Positions 1-19,339 are shown, counted from the stretch's first letter. The stretch: DNA of 60,000 nt from Lineus longissimus (GCF_910592395.1 NC_088320.1:2668001-2728000), one strand, 5' to 3'. The notes: generated by a model from the letters alone, not told the origin. Made by a program: numbers and translations.

Positions 1-39
1 GACCCTTCAACACAATCGATAGGGTGTATTGTTGCATAC

Positions 40-5140
<5,101 letters not shown>

Positions 5141-5224
5141 CTGTAAAGATAAATATTGAAATGTTGATAAGAAATGGTGCTTCATTGGAGAATCCAAAGG
5201 GATACAGAAGATAACACTGACAAA

Positions 5225-5255
<31 letters not shown>
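5225..5255. repeat. (GAT)10 microsatellite
   Basis: About ten uninterrupted GAT triplets lie in the intron just upstream of the R3HDM-like start exon. A looser ATC-rich tract occurs at about 12300-12330. Confidence 0.95.
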
Positions 5256-8200
5256 TTAGTTAGACTCCTTTATAAATACCAACAGCACACCAGTGAGTAG
5301 TGTTACAAGAGGGATGCAGATAGATACCAACTCTGCTACCTGTCTCCAAGATGATGAAGACACGAGTTAGCCAAGTGACTCACCAACACATCACTATTGA
5401 TTGTCACAGGCGGCACAGAACAGCTACATTAGTACCTCCGTCCTAATCCCACGCTTTCCACGAAAACGACACAACTTTTTGACAGGCGACATATTGCGGG
5501 GTCAACGTTTTTTCGAGAAATGAATTTGAGAGTGGAATAATAATAATATCTGGTGGGTGCAGAAAAACTTTCATTGGCGATATATTGCTGGCATAAACAG
5601 TAAAACAGGTTCTTTCTGGCTGATGAGGACATGAGAGGAATCATGTATGCCTATAAAGTGTGACTGCTGTTGAAAATATATCTTTATCGCTGGACAGCTT
5701 ATTGTTCCATCTAAGGTCTGATCTGTGAGCATTTGAGGCAAGCATCTATGGTTGAGCACCAATGAACTTTATAGATTTACGGCCCAGTGACTTCAAACCA
5801 TGCAGGGACGTAGTCCATTAACCCTGACTATTGTTTCTGTTGTCCCCGCTCCCCCCCAGTGATATCTGATGACAACTTCACAAACCATAATATTCTATCC
5901 GTTTTTAACAAATGAAGCATTTCCACTCGAAAGGATTCTCAGAAATCATACACAGTCAAGATCCTTTGGGAATTCATCGAATTGGTTATGACAGATCTGC
6001 GCTAAGGTCAGAGTGTTTTAGTGGGCGCTGCTACAGAACAGGCCTCTGCCATCACTGAACTAATATTGGCGTTTGAAAAGGTTGGAGTTCAACATCGATA
6101 TATGATAAAAGGTCAAGGAAGACAATGTGTACCTTGTTGATGTGACAGGAGTGAAAAGGCAGAGCAGTTTTCGACTGTTTGGAAAACAAAGAGTTCATCA
6201 CTTTACTATCAAAATCAAAGTTAACCTCGTTCTGCCTTTCTTGCGAGTTAAGATACATTTCTATAAGTATTACAGTGTCTATTACTTGGTCTGATAATCA
6301 TCGCAGGTCCAAGCAATGGGCCACAATGGGTGAACTGTGTATCCACGCTGATGCTTCAGTAAGTGCCGTGACCCCACCCCCACACTACACCCGGTGACTG
6401 GATGTCCATACCAATTAGAGTCAGAGACAGTGTTGCTGATCCCTCCCCTACAACTCCCCCACAACGCACAGACCTCCACTAATGAGGTTCTCATGTAGTG
6501 TAGCATCCAAGTCAATCACGACCTTAACCTTTTAACTCCTTCCCAAAGCTTTGCATTTGCAATTAAAGAATGCTTGGTCTCCCTTGATCCACAACCACAA
6601 CGACACTTCAGCCATTCCCAACTCTAACAAAGGGCCATGCAGTTTTAAATTAAAATGGCTTGTTCATGTACTTGGCAAGGCATAAAAACAACTTCCTTGC
6701 CTCTTCTTGTCACTAGTGTAGGCAAAACCAGCTGAAAGATCCAACTGTAGCATACGTCATTTTCCAAAATAATCAAGCAGGAGTTTTGTTCCCACCCACC
6801 AGTTTTTCCTCCCTTCTTGACAGAGAAGACTCTGACACTGCAACCCCCTCTGAATGCTCCCAGAGGTACCACCATTCACTGGTTAGGCAGAAGACCCTCC
6901 CACACAACAAACTAAATGAACATCGCACTGCAACATACCAAATTGATATTGTCTAGAAAATATCATCAAGACCCATGGGGCTTTTCATATTCAAGGCACC
7001 AACCACTGCAATCCCCTCCCACGCCTCATTGCAGTGACATTCAGGCCGTTCCATCCTTTGATGGCCTACTGAGAAATCATCTCTTTTCTTCATCTATTGA
7101 CTGCATTCAGGGAAAAGACAACGACCATCTTCAGAAAAGCATCATCTGTGATCTACCTAGAAAAATCTCCTGATTGGATTTACTGTTTGTAAAAGTACAC
7201 TTCCTACATTGAACCAATGGCCAAACTGTTATTTCCTCCCATCATATCTACGTAGTCGTAGGAGGGCGTCAATATTACCAAACTGTTGTTTCCATGTCGG
7301 ACTTGGACCAACAATACTTTGGTGATGCTTTATAGTGTACAATATTATTCTCAAGACTGAAACATTGCATGCTATTCAACGGCTAGACCAACAAGCTAAA
7401 GCATATGCCAAGATCATTGCTAATAATGCCAGCAAGGCAGCTGAGCACCAACTCAAACATGCCTAGACCATGGCTATGCCTACCACCAGGTAAACTGAGT
7501 CTGTTGATATTATCAAGGCAGAATAATATCTAAGATATTCATTTTCTAAAAATCTGGTTCAGCGTATGTATCATCGGATATATTGCATATCAGATACACT
7601 GACGTCTTATGATTTACGCCATGATTTCGAGGACTTGTTTACCCGGACCCTGTTTACAACTTCGATGTTGGTGTTTGTCAGCTGCCCAAGCCTGTTTTCT
7701 ACATCTTGTTACAAGAGTAACCATTTCAATACCATCGAAAGCTTCACCAGTCAACATACACCCCACTCGGATTGTCAGTCCTGTTCTGGTGACGACTTCT
7801 GTAGTCTGGTATGATTCATCCTAGTCTGTGACTGTAAACCAGGTCTGAGATCGAAACCCTGGATGGCCCGAATTCCTCCCTCAGGGCTGCAAGTTCTGGG
7901 CATTCTGTCGGGATGTGGTTTTTCTGGAAGTGATTGATATGATTCAACCACAATCACGCCAGAACCACCTGTCGCACAGCCCCGGGAAACAAATCTCTGA
8001 CACAGCTTGCTCTCGAACCAGACCCGAGATCAATATAGCTGCTACAACTAAGCCGGCAATATAGACATCACATCATGCCATCCCAACAGCAATATCACTC
8101 AAGCACAAATTCAGTATCTCCAACATCATAATATTAATACTTCCGAGGAATTTCAATGATGGATTATGACACACATTTTGATTGTAATGGCGTGTAATGT

Positions 8201-10047
8201 ACACACTCTGTCATAACATATTTGCCAAGGCTTTTTCTTTCCCCGCTCAAATGGTGGTATTAGGTTGAGCTTTGATGACCTAATGAGGACAACGTGCAAC
8301 ATCAAGGCCCAATAACATATGAAAGTGAAACAATACTGAATCCCCCAACAGGACCAAAAGCTCACTATATCCAAATCAAACATCGCTATCATTTGAAAAC
8401 AACTTCAATTCTACCTCCCACTAGGTCAGTATCATAATATTGATATTTTGAGCATTTCAATGATTCAACCGTGCACACTTTGATGAACGTTTGGTTCATT
8501 GATTCTCAGCAGACGATGTGGCGTGTGGTTGCTATCGATCGTCACGAATCAAGGCTGGAGCAATATCAGCGTTTTCCAAGAATCGTAGCAACGACTATCT
8601 GTGAAGGTCAAGGACACCAAGGGGACTCATAAATACACATCCTTTAACCAAAAATAGGGGTGTCGAAATGGCTTGGACCATCCTGAAGAGCTTTCTTAAG
8701 GTTTAAATGGTCATGCTCAAAAGGGGTGACTGGTCAGCCTATATTCGTTTTACATTCAAAGGACGTAACAATAATAGTGAACTGACCTATCCATGTTACA
8801 AGCAATGTGTTCCTCTAGGATTCAATGTAGTACATTCTGATCACAAAACTGGCACCTTTTTAACGACGACACGCAGCCACCACTGCAAGGCAGTGTCAAG
8901 GAACTAATTCAATAATAAGGTGGCTTGATCGAATCAATGGGTGTGGCCCATTAATCACTTCCCGTTTGTGCATCGAAGCGTGATTATTAAAAATCTGCTA
9001 TTGTGATCAATGACGCGTGCACTTCTTTGAGGTGGACTGATCGGGTCACGTTTATATGAAGATTATGGCGACTCAATAGCAATGGGTGAATAAAAATGTG
9101 AATTATCAATGTTTATGTGGTGTTAGGTACAGGAACTGAGATGTTTGGAATCTGAGTCTGACACCTCAGGCGCAAGACCCCATCATCAGCTCTCTGCTGT
9201 GGTCTTTCAGTGAAGGCACAAATCAAATTTCTCCACTCAGAAGCAAATACCTCTCGAAACTTCAGAATGGCTGAGCAGGTGTTTATCAAACCTGCCAGCT
9301 TGTAATCGCGGATATATCATACTAATCACAACGCAGAGATCCGCAGGGCTCTGGAATGTCTACCAACCTGGGCACACCACCCATTGCCTCTATTTCAACT
9401 CAGTTCTTGGAGTATGCGTCCAGACTTTGACCTCTCTAAACAGGATCTTATTAACTGTTCGCCCGGTAGCCTCAGCTGGATGTACGTTATGGTTTAGGAG
9501 TAGCCTGACCCACAAAGAGTGAATTTCACTCTTTGAAGAAGTCAAGATTCTGCATTAACGTCAACAATGTTTCAGAATGGGATCTGTTTTTATTTGCGTC
9601 CAACAGCATTCGAATGAGTGGTTGTCATGACAACCAGAATTACTATGATTTCATTCTTTTCCCAAAGAAACTGGTAAACTCTAAGACTCAGAAAGAAAGG
9701 ACACGTCACTGCATGATTATCGTCATCTTGTAGAAATTTCTGGAGAATTTCTGTTTTCTGTGATCGCAGACACTGCAGCCATTGTAAGGTAGAGGACGTC
9801 GGTTGCAGAACTTGCAACACTTGAAGCTTGTAAATTTTCTATTCTCACTTGGACTGGGGTTTTAGAGTATAAACACTGAAGATATGAAGCGACAATCAAA
9901 ACTGTCATGATGCAATTCATCTGAAAACTGAAAAAAAGACAGTTCATACGTTGCACAAGTCACTCTCGACGACTCTAGAGAACTGTTACTGTTAGCAACC
10001 TGACGATGCTTGCTAATAAACCATGGCAACGGGCCTCCGTACAAACT
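5256..10047. other. Noncoding stretch, probably first intron of the R3HDM-like gene
   Basis: ORFs here are short, overlap on both strands and lack splice or family support. If the candidate first exon at 10054 is right, this is intron 1 of the R3HDM-like gene. A short open run at about 7340-7466 (plus) encodes about 40 Ala/Gln-rich residues but has stops on both sides; I make no gene call for it. Confidence 0.5.
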
Positions 10048-10053
10048 TCTTAC

Positions 10054-10250
10054 CAGTCTGAATCTCGTTGTTTACGTCTCGCAAGCTACGCCAAAGTGAA
10101 GTGAAAAATAATTCTATTTCCAGCCGGAGTGACGTGTTTCCTTCAAGCCAATAGGAAGGCAAGAGCAAAGCAAAGGCTTTTCATTGTCGCTCTGGGTATT
10201 TTTAGCCAAAGATCTTCAATGTTTACATCCGGTTCGACTTCCGCCTATGA
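10054..10250 (-). promoter_or_regulatory. Candidate promoter and noncoding first exon for the R3HDM-like gene
   Basis: Read on the minus strand, two ETS-type cores (GCGGAAGT at 10244-10237 and CCGGATG at 10233-10227) are followed by an inverted CCAAT box (10152-10148), a CRE-like CACGTCA (10136-10130) and then CpG-containing sequence that ends in a strong donor, ACTG|GTAAGA, at 10054. This is the layout of a housekeeping promoter with an untranslated first exon. The next acceptor downstream on this strand with known coding sequence is at 5140, so linking it to the R3HDM-like gene is an inference. Confidence 0.42.
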
Positions 10251-10364
10251 GGGGAGATGAACGATTTTTAAGAACACGATCACCTGTCCTTTGGCTTCGG
10301 AAGGTGGGCGGGGGAGGTGAGATCAACGGAGCTGTGTTCAATTGGCAAATAGCAGGTGCTTATA

Positions 10365-10528
10365 AAGTAGAGTGGCACCTCTCTTAGCAGACACCTCTCT
10401 ATAAAGGACATTGATTTCAATCTCAAACCTGCCCCTTCTATTCAAATCTACCACTGTAATCAGGACACCTCTCTATCAAGGACAGCATTTGTCAGTCCCA
10501 TGAGTGTCTTTAAAAGAGAGGTCTTCAC
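10365..10528. repeat. Copy of the ACCTCTCTATTAAGGACA inverted-repeat element
   Basis: Left arm TAGAGTGGCACCTCTCTTAGC is partly complementary to the right arm GTGTCTTTAAAAGAGAGGTC. Inside are CACCTCTCTATAAAGGACA and GGACAGCATTTGTCAGTCCC, which recur in the copies at 24099, 25070 and 31950. It looks like a short nonautonomous element (MITE-like); I see no coding sequence. Confidence 0.7.
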
Positions 10529-11070
10529 AAGGTGTTCAACCGGGTATCGGGTGCAAGAGCTGATGTCGGGTGTTGAGTCAGGGATACCCTTACTGACAAA
10601 GGCACTGCAAATACATGTACAACATACATGATATTTTGATATATAACTAATTTTAACTGAAGCCCTGTAATGTATCCTTGGCTTGTCAAGCAGTTCACAT
10701 TGGTGATGGATACCTTGCATGTCTTTCTACACTCATAGCCCATCATCACCAGGTCAAGCTGAATTTAGCACAGACCTTCATGAAAAATTCATATTCTAAA
10801 TCAGTGCGTGCGTGTGGTGGCTGGCCAACGCTGGTGAGCTGTTGACGTCATTGAGTCAACAGCGGTGAGATCGTGTGACCGGGTGAATGATTTAGATCCA
10901 CTGAATGGAAGAGGGGATTAGCTAGAAGGGCTCACAGACACAAATAGCCAGGCCAATGACATCTATCACTTCAAGTTGACATCAGTATAAAATTCAGGAC
11001 GACCCTAATTACCAAGTAAGGTTTGACCGAAGGGTAATCATCCACTGACCCTGATAAAGATCATGTGAGT

Positions 11071-11138
11071 TCAAATGGGTCTTTTCCATTCAACTTGACC
11101 TCTATATTAAGGACACCTCTCTATTAAGGTTCTTCTGT
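11071..11138. repeat. Internally deleted copy of the ACCTCTCTATTAAGGACA element
   Basis: It has the central TGGGTC..TTCCATTCAACTTGACCTCTAT segment and GGACACCTCTCTATTAAGG, then passes straight into the right-end GGTTCTTCTGT. The segment between is missing. Confidence 0.6.
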
Positions 11139-12485
11139 ATTTTCAATGATTCCAACTTTTTGAAACCAATTTCAAAATATAACGAATCAAGAAGTAAAGA
11201 TTCCCCATCAGCCACATGTGGCTAGGCTCAGATTTAATCAACTCACTGGCAAGTTGCCAATAGTGATTGTCATTTGAAAAAGTCACGTTGTCATGGATAC
11301 GATTCAGCTTAGGAAAGCAATGCCAGCTGCAGGGGGCTTGGACAGTTAGAAGATCAATTGTGATATGACAAACCCAAAGTCAATGACTTGTGTATCGACA
11401 TATCTACAACGTTTATGAGTAGTGATTGACATCACCGGAAATGGATGTGTGTCTGCCAGCTGGGCAAGACTCCAAGGTCAACTTTGAATGCATCAGTATC
11501 AACAACACAAAACATTGACAGCCGGGCAAAGTGTGGATCTACCAAGCTAAATGCAACCTATACCAAGGACAAGGAAGGTGACTGATTTCATTAACTTGAA
11601 GCCACCAAAGTTTTAAAAGTACGCAAAAAATCTGCAATACAGATGCACGTATCGTTTCTATCGGGTTCTTTCATCAGAGATGCGATCTGTCTATCAACTC
11701 ATATTCGATGAAGATCACAGGGCACCATGTTGTAGTTCCATTCATGCCCCCAGGTCGCGAGGCATCAGTTCAAAGACAGCTCCGTAATGATGTTAGTCGT
11801 GCTAGCACACTTTTTACCCAATATCAAGGGAGTGTATACAACTGAAATTGATCTGACACATTTTATTTTCCGATAGAATTCACGCAATGTTTGAGACATG
11901 TTGTCGCCTGGAGTAAGACAAGATTGTGCAATCCCATTTCGGAAAGCGAAAGACCTGATGAAAAATCACAAAACTCTGATGCTGATCGCTGACTGATTTG
12001 AAGACACCAGAGGAACACTGGCACTGGCCAATCATCATGCTCTGGCCCTACCTCTTCATAATGCGAGTCTTGCCGCTACACTCAAATCATTGCCCAAACA
12101 AGTGGCCAAGGCCAGACTGAGAAGGAATTCGGGACAAAAAAAATAGATGAAAAATCACAAGGTTTTATTTCAGTGCATGCCACTTCTGGGTCAGAGCAGG
12201 TATGTTTTGATCAGAGTGGGCATCACCTCATAAGGTCAAAAATATCTGGGTCAGTGTGGTACACAGTAGGTTTTTTTGTTTCATTATCACATCCAATGGC
12301 ATCATCATCATCATCACATCATCATCAACAAAGGGACAGAACTTGACTTAACCAATATAGGATAAGGATGTGAACTCATGAGGACAACAATTTCTAGGTC
12401 AACCAAGAAATATTGAACAAACATGAAAGCAATCAGTGCCATCTCACTTCACGTCATCAAAATATAAAAACATAAAAGAACCTAC

Positions 12486-12660
12486 CTTAATTCTTTACAA
12501 TTTACACCAGACTGAGTAGATCCATTTTCCTATCTTGGCCCAGCTCAGTCAGAGAGACTGTACGTTACGTCACAGGGGGCACACGTATCGAGATATCGTC
12601 CCCGTCCCCGTCTCTGTTCAATCTTTTTGCTAACGCGTGTTAAATCGACGTTGTTCGCCT
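12486..12660 (-). promoter_or_regulatory. CpG-rich patch with a possible donor; weaker alternative first exon
   Basis: The CpG density (CGATTTAACACGCG, GACGGGGACGGGGACG, TATCGTATACG-like steps) is above the surroundings. On minus it is followed by AATTAAG|GTAGGT at 12486. It could be an alternative untranslated first exon of the R3HDM-like gene. No TATA box or clear initiator is visible. Confidence 0.2.
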
Positions 12661-13660
12661 GAATGAAGCAAAGTAAATAGTGATTAGCCCGAAGTAGAAG
12701 ACTTGTATGTGTGCTCGGTTCACAAGTTATTCACATCCAGTAGCAATCAATAGTTCCAACAGTTATGAGATTGTACTGTCGACCCCACACGACCTTCCTA
12801 GCAACCAATCACAGCACCGCATCCAAGATGACGATAGATATTGAATGTCGGAGCTCTGACGTCAATGACTTGGATGATTATAAACACGAGACAGGACTTA
12901 CAGCGGCCGTGACACAATCGTATAGAGGAGTCTGTCGTTAACGGGAAAACGAAGACTGGTACTGCCGCTGTATCACTAGTAAAAGATGCTAACGGTACAT
13001 GCCATTGCTGGGCTACCATCCTTAGCATACGCTATCGTCTATTCATATGCTACGGTAGCCTGAGTTCCAAGTATATATTGGTATACACAGCAGAAGCATG
13101 AATATCTAGTGAGATTGAGACAACATATCGCGGTATAGGATGTCGATATAAGATGGATCGCAGCTACATGTTGGAGTATTGAACCAGATAAGGCCACAGA
13201 GTTTAGGAAGTTGTTTCTGGTTTCTCAAAATACTGAACCAGATGTGCCTGTTATCAGGATATTGGGATGGGGTCTTTATCACAACTGGACAACAGGACAA
13301 ATACCATCCATCCCTTCTTGACTTAGGACACAATTGCCCATGCAGTGCACTCCCACGCCTGTCATCTCATGAAGACCCTGACAGCCATCACTGCCGACAA
13401 GCTTCCCACTCCCATTTAAGAGAAAGCATTAGCCCAACAAAGTTGACTATAACCATGGTGACATAAACTCAGCCAGTAGCCTACGCTAGCCAGTTTAAGA
13501 CGTCACCGACAATACCTATTTCCAAGAATAAACTGTTTGTAGCGACAACAGCGTTTAAACTGTCAAAGGGGAGTTGAGTGCAATCGCACGGAGTCAACGT
13601 TTGTGCAAGTTGGTAAGAATCTGGGTTATTTCAGTTTTTCAGGGCAAGGGGGTAGTCACC

Positions 13661-14026
13661 ATGGCCCTCCAAGAAGAAGTACAGGGCATGCAGCTGGGGC
13701 AAGAACACTTTGGACAGTTCTTTGGGTTCATGGAAGATCCCCGAATGACCAGGAGTGCAGGATCGCAGAGGAGGCGCTTTCTGGGGAGGACCCGGGGTCT
13801 GATGATGAACAAGGGGAAAAACTGGGAGCAGGAGCAAGAAGCTTCTGTGAGAACATGCGCAAATGACGAGCATGTTATTCTCCTATTTCCTGTGGCAAGA
13901 CCAAGGAACAGACAGCAGACGATAAGAACATTACTCTATGGTCTAAAAGAAGGGAGACTGGAGGTATTACCTGTAGAATATCTCCTCCTCATCCACAACC
14001 TCAAGTACATCCCAAAAGAAGTCTAG
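13661..14026 (+). CDS. Candidate 121-codon ORF of unknown function
   Basis: I do not recognise this protein. The ATG at 13661 sits in a strong context (TCACCATGG) and just after an acceptor-like TTTTTCAG. The frame stays open for 121 codons to a TAG in a locally GC-richer patch. The product is rich in Gln, Arg and Met near its start and ends in a Leu-rich stretch (LEVLPVEYLLLIHNLKYIP). A second frame is also open for 87 codons across the same bases, which argues that base composition rather than selection may explain both. It has no partner exons. It could be a lineage-specific gene, a transposon remnant or chance. Confidence 0.25.
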   Translation: MALQEEVQGMQLGQEHFGQFFGFMEDPRMTRSAGSQRRRFLGRTRGLMMNKGKNWEQEQEASVRTCANDEHVILLFPVARPRNRQQTIRTLLYGLKEGRLEVLPVEYLLLIHNLKYIPKEV

Positions 14027-17000
14027 CCCACAATCCTAACCACTTTCATTTTTTCCTCCCGTCTCTTCAATATCATTTGAACATGGCTGGCGAATACCTT
14101 AGAAAACATATCCTTGGTAACTTTAATGGGGCACACATGGTAAATAAAACATTGTTAAGCTTAAACCTGTTGTGATAACATTCAGTGTGTTCATACTTCT
14201 TGTTGCCTCACCAGGTACCAAGCGTGGTATTTCCCAATTACGTACCAAGTACCAAGAAGGTAAGGTCGGAACTGCTCACTAATGCCGCCAGTGGCAGTGT
14301 AACGCACTCTTCTTGGCTTTACCTTCATTATGCACGAATGTCTCTCTGTCAAACATGTCAAAAGCCTTTCTGTAGAAAAGCTGGATAAATAAATACCAGG
14401 TTTTTTCAGCGTCAGAACGCAAAGCGATGCAGGGAGTACAGAGTGAGGGCTGTTCAAGGATTGCCTTCAGAGTACAGCAGACACCTGCTGTGTCGTGAGT
14501 TAGCCAAACTGCAAACAAAGGGAGCTCTTCGGTCTGCCACTGAATATGAGGCTCACTCGCCTGCTCACTCGCCTTATTACACGGACTAGGGAAAAGAATA
14601 TAATGATGCCTGCCCTCCTCACCGCTAACCCACACTGGTAGAAACCGCTTGATCTTATCTCTCTTCCGCAAATCATTCTCCAATATGAACTGATAACAAA
14701 TTGATAGACATTTCATGCCTGGCCGAATGCCGTTGATACCACAACCACTCAATTTGGTTCATTTTAATTCAATGGGAAGCAATTACCGACTGACGAATGG
14801 GAGAATATCGATACAGTGTGCGAAATAGGCAGAGCTTCGTTAAGGAGATCTCGTTAAAATATTTATAATGATTAGGTAATTGAGTGTACAAGATGTCTAT
14901 TTGCGTATTGATATTGATGACTTGCGTCTTCTCCAGTATCCAGTGCCCTCAGACTAGTCAAGAGTGCATTGATTTGGACTCCAATGAGGGATGGTTAGTG
15001 ATCAGATGAAAGGGCTATGATTGTTTCGATCTCGGTGACCTCGCTTTTGGGCCAATGAGGAAGCAGACTTGTTTTGCAGGACGTTTTGCCGCAATCAGTC
15101 CAATAGAGTCAGCAAATGACTTTGCAAGTCCCAACAATGGCATGGACCTCGCAGGACACGATTGTTTACACCGTCATCGTTTCACCTCTCGTCTTTGAAT
15201 TCAAAGCATTCATTTCAAGAACGATTGGGTTCCCTCCTGCAAAGGGTTAAAATTGACATGACAATGAGTCAGATAAACAGTTGTTTTTTTAATCGCAACA
15301 GTCTGAGAAAAGCCCACACTCCTGAGTGGGCAGTGATCAGAGGCTGGTAGATTTAATAAAACAGATAAACATGGCCCTTTCACATTTCCTGAAACACCGC
15401 TTCGACCTAAAGCGTGTTACTCATCATTTCGTACTTTAACACAAAACACATCTCCATCTGATAGAATTTTCAATTTCTTTTTGTCGCTAGGTTTTTAGAG
15501 GCTTTTTATGCTAAATGATTTTTCTGACTCAAACTGGGAGTGCACCACCGAACAGGACAGACACTAAACGGACTGCACTGCTTTTTATAAAGCAATTTGC
15601 AAGTGAGGGGGGTCTATTACCCTGCCATGCCATGCTTTGCCAACCTCCCTCCCTGTCACACATCTCATTGGGAGTGACTCCCCTCCCAAGACCAGCTGTT
15701 GGTGCCAGACTCCAACCGCGCCCTTTACAATCTACTGACGCTTATAAAGACGGCAGCAAACTGAGGGATGACGAAACCAGTTTCTTCCAACCTATATTAG
15801 TATCGATGTGCCATGCACTAGCACACGCCGCCATATATTCAGTTCTTAGCTTAGCATGGAGTATAATCAATAAACTCAGAGATGATGGGTTTGTCGGATC
15901 AATCAAGTTGGTTGCCAGTCGATGTATTCTGGCTGCAGTTAGTTGGCTTGGTGGCCCAACAGTTAAGATGGGTCAGGTGGCAAACTAGGTTGGAGGGGGC
16001 GTTGCCATTGAAGCTGGGGAAGCCAGACCACTAGATGTATATAGGCTCGGTGATGCTACAACATAGCATCTAGTGAAATCGGATGACCAGTTGGTTTTGA
16101 GGCCGAATGGATTGGTAGGAAGGAGTCAGACAGTCCCATCTGGTGAAATAAAACATAGTCTTCCTAAATCTTTGGTCCAAAGTTATCTGCAAACTATCAT
16201 TTTGCTTTAGTATGTATTCTAAAGCTTAGTCTAGTAAGCATATCGTAAGACCAGTGGGAACAACCAATCTGCTACAAAACTAGTCCTGCTTAACTGATCG
16301 ACCCAAAAATCAAACATAATGGGGATACCATACCATGAGCCACAAAATGATATGGAGGATTAGGATCATCATTTGTAGCAATGAATAAAAGCAAAACTTT
16401 TTCGTTTATTGCTATAGGCAACACTGATCTTCCAACTTCCTTGCCGTTAAAGACTGCACTATTACATTGCACTAAACACGATACACTAGTCATCCCAACA
16501 ACCATCTCTTGACTGATAACCAGAGAGAGTGAGATCTAGAGTAAAATGGGGGAAAGCTAGCCTCTGCTATTGTTTTCTAGTAGAAGTAGAACGCCCCATG
16601 TTTTAAATAGACCACCAAGGAAGGGATAGTGTTCCCCACTATACCTGACTTTTTGCATTTTGAAGTAAGATTTTAACCAAAACAAAGTTAGTTTGTTCAA
16701 CTTCTGATTGCAAACAACCCAGTGTCATTAACTGGTAAAGTAAGGTATTTACCCAACAAGTGATTGTAAATAAACTTATTATTAGCAACAAATCGCACAC
16801 CGAACAATAACCGAGTTAATTCAAACCGCCTCTGCATGCATTTTCAACAATGATGCATCGGTTTTCTGTTCAAAAAGCCTATTCAAATTGGTTTTGCATT
16901 TTACAATATTTTGGGCTATTTTTAGAACATCAGCCCGTCAGCTCCAGGAGTACAAGTCTGAATCAAAATACTGACAACTTACCTTATGGTTTGTTCTTTT

Positions 17001-19339
17001 TATAGTGTCGACTCAATCCAAAACTTGGCAGAAAATGATACGATAATGTCCATGACCAGATAAGGCGATTGTCTGCTGCAGTACACAAGAATCTGCCTCA
17101 ATTATTATGCATCTTTCTGAAAGAGAGAGAGCGAAGTCAGTTTGGGGTTCCGACTTACTCCATCAACTTTCGTGTTCCTCAAAGTTGCAAGTTGTGAGAG
17201 ACACCAATTCATACATGGCAACATGTTAGTTAGCCTGCCTTATTTGAATTATTGAAAAGCTTTCATATGACTGAGTCTTGTCTTTCCGATTATTGGTGTT
17301 GGTTTCATCCTAACGATAGTCTTGAATTTAAAATTTGATTAGTGTGTATTCCCAAGATGACTTGCTTATCCAAGTACCAGGGCACATCTCGTTTCTCCAC
17401 CTCACAGCAAAGGCCAAGGGGCAGGCTTACCTTTTGTTCTGAACCATCCTATAGGGACGTCTGCGTTGAGGGAGGCAATGCTTTTACCACATCTATCAAG
17501 CTGGGCAGGGCAAAAAACTAATCTGAAATGACATAAATTATAACTTGTCACCTCAGTACAAAAAATACTATCTCACCCACACTGTCTGACATGGTGGGGT
17601 ATGTCTAGTTCTAAACCTAAAGGTATCTGGTACAGTTCAATCAAGTCTGCATTATGAACAAAAAAATAAACCAGCAAAGTTTATCAAATGTAGTGCCTTG
17701 CCCCTAAAATCAGCAGGATAGTTTAATTCGAGAGAGGATGGTTTAACTTGACAGATGTGAAGACCATTGGTATCTTTCGTGGGAAAATCAGTTGCCTGAG
17801 TTGGGAGAAAAAACTGAAATCCACAGGTAGACATAAATCATGCCTTGAAGATTCAACTTGCTCCGTTTTTATCACATGGTGGCTTGTAAAGCAGAACCTC
17901 CATTAGCTGACGCCTGAGAGAGGATAAGACAGGACACCTCCCAAAGTCCCACTGAAGGACTTTTTCACAATTTAATCAATAGCCTTGAGCATCATGGTTC
18001 TGTCAAAACACTGGTTATCTTGAATCTAGTCTAAGGAGAATCCTACAATTTAGGTCAATGACATGACTAAATACAGGTAGGTGTCTGGAATGGCCCGTAC
18101 TGCTGCCTCAAAGGTAACCAGCAGATTCTTTCTGCTTAGTGCTGATTTATTGATGGTTTGGCCTACAACTATGGAGGTTGTGCTTCATGGGTCACGGTCA
18201 ACGAAATGAGGTTCCAGCAGTTTATTTTGCAACAGGGAGTCTAAGTACCAGTATACCAGCACCCGAGGCCAACAGTTTTGGATCAGCCAGGGGCCAGTAC
18301 TATACCAGAGGCCTGTATGGCCGTACATTACTTTTGGCCAAAAGGTGATCTGTACTGTACTGTAGAGCCATAAATCAAGAGTTGAAAAGTTCACTTGATC
18401 AATTCTCGGTTTTTTCTAAGTTTCTGATTCATCCACATGATAATTACAGGTCTGTAATATGATAAAGATGAAACACAACAATGAAACTGAGGAACACTCT
18501 CAGATGCATGTAGTAAAACAAGTTTCTGAATACTATGAAATCGAAGCCTTGTTTACATAATACATGTGTAGATATTAAGTAGACAATTATCAAGTATCAG
18601 AAGCATTGATCGATGACTTCATGACGGTAGAACCCATATTACCTTTGTTACTCAGGGATTCAACAGTTGAGACAGAATTCAGAGGAAATGTGCTTTGATC
18701 TTTACCATGGTTACCAATCTCATTATTTTTTTCTCTTGTAAGAAACTGAGTACAAACCATTCACCAAGAACTTGAGACTTTTAGTTGATGAGTGCTAAAC
18801 CCTGAGAATGAGAAGCGGAGGGGGGTAGTATAAAGCACGGGGTTCATACGAAATGCTGTATTAATGATAATTATTCTGAAACAGAAATGTCTTTCTAGGT
18901 CTCGTTTTTGCCTTCTCCACACATGTGGTAAGATCAAAGTATGTTCAATCATGGAAAGGAAAAGACAGATTAAAGTCAACTTTTATGTTCCCAAGGCAAC
19001 CAGACTCACGAAAACATCCGACTGAGAACCAAAAATAAATTTGTGAATTTCCACCAACTGCATGTATCTGGTTACACCTGGCGAAGCATACACAGAGGTG
19101 AAACAGGAACTTTTCTTGTTGCCATGGCAACACCATAGCGCTCATCTGGCGAGTGCGAGAGACGTACATCCATAATACATAGACTGGCATTGGAGGGGCT
19201 CTCCTTCAATCGCTTGGAAGCAGAACTGGGCAAGTTCTCAGTTTTTCTTTGCGTGATGAACAAAATTGGTTTGGCGGAACTCCAAAAGTTCCACGCTTCA
19301 TGCTTGTATGACTTATGACTGTCCTCGACTGAATTCCAT
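14027..19339. other. Noncoding stretch
   Basis: No ORF here has splice, domain or context support. Two 157-codon ORFs (14279-14752 minus and 15515-15988 plus) show no recognisable motif, so I leave them uncalled. Confidence 0.45.

Noticed and set aside
7340-7466. Short Ala/Gln-rich open run on plus
   Set aside because: Stops on both sides, about 40 codons, no family resemblance.
14279-14752. 157-codon minus ORF
   Set aside because: No motif, no splice partners and no composition signal.
15515-15988. 157-codon plus ORF
   Set aside because: No recognisable domain and no supporting exons.
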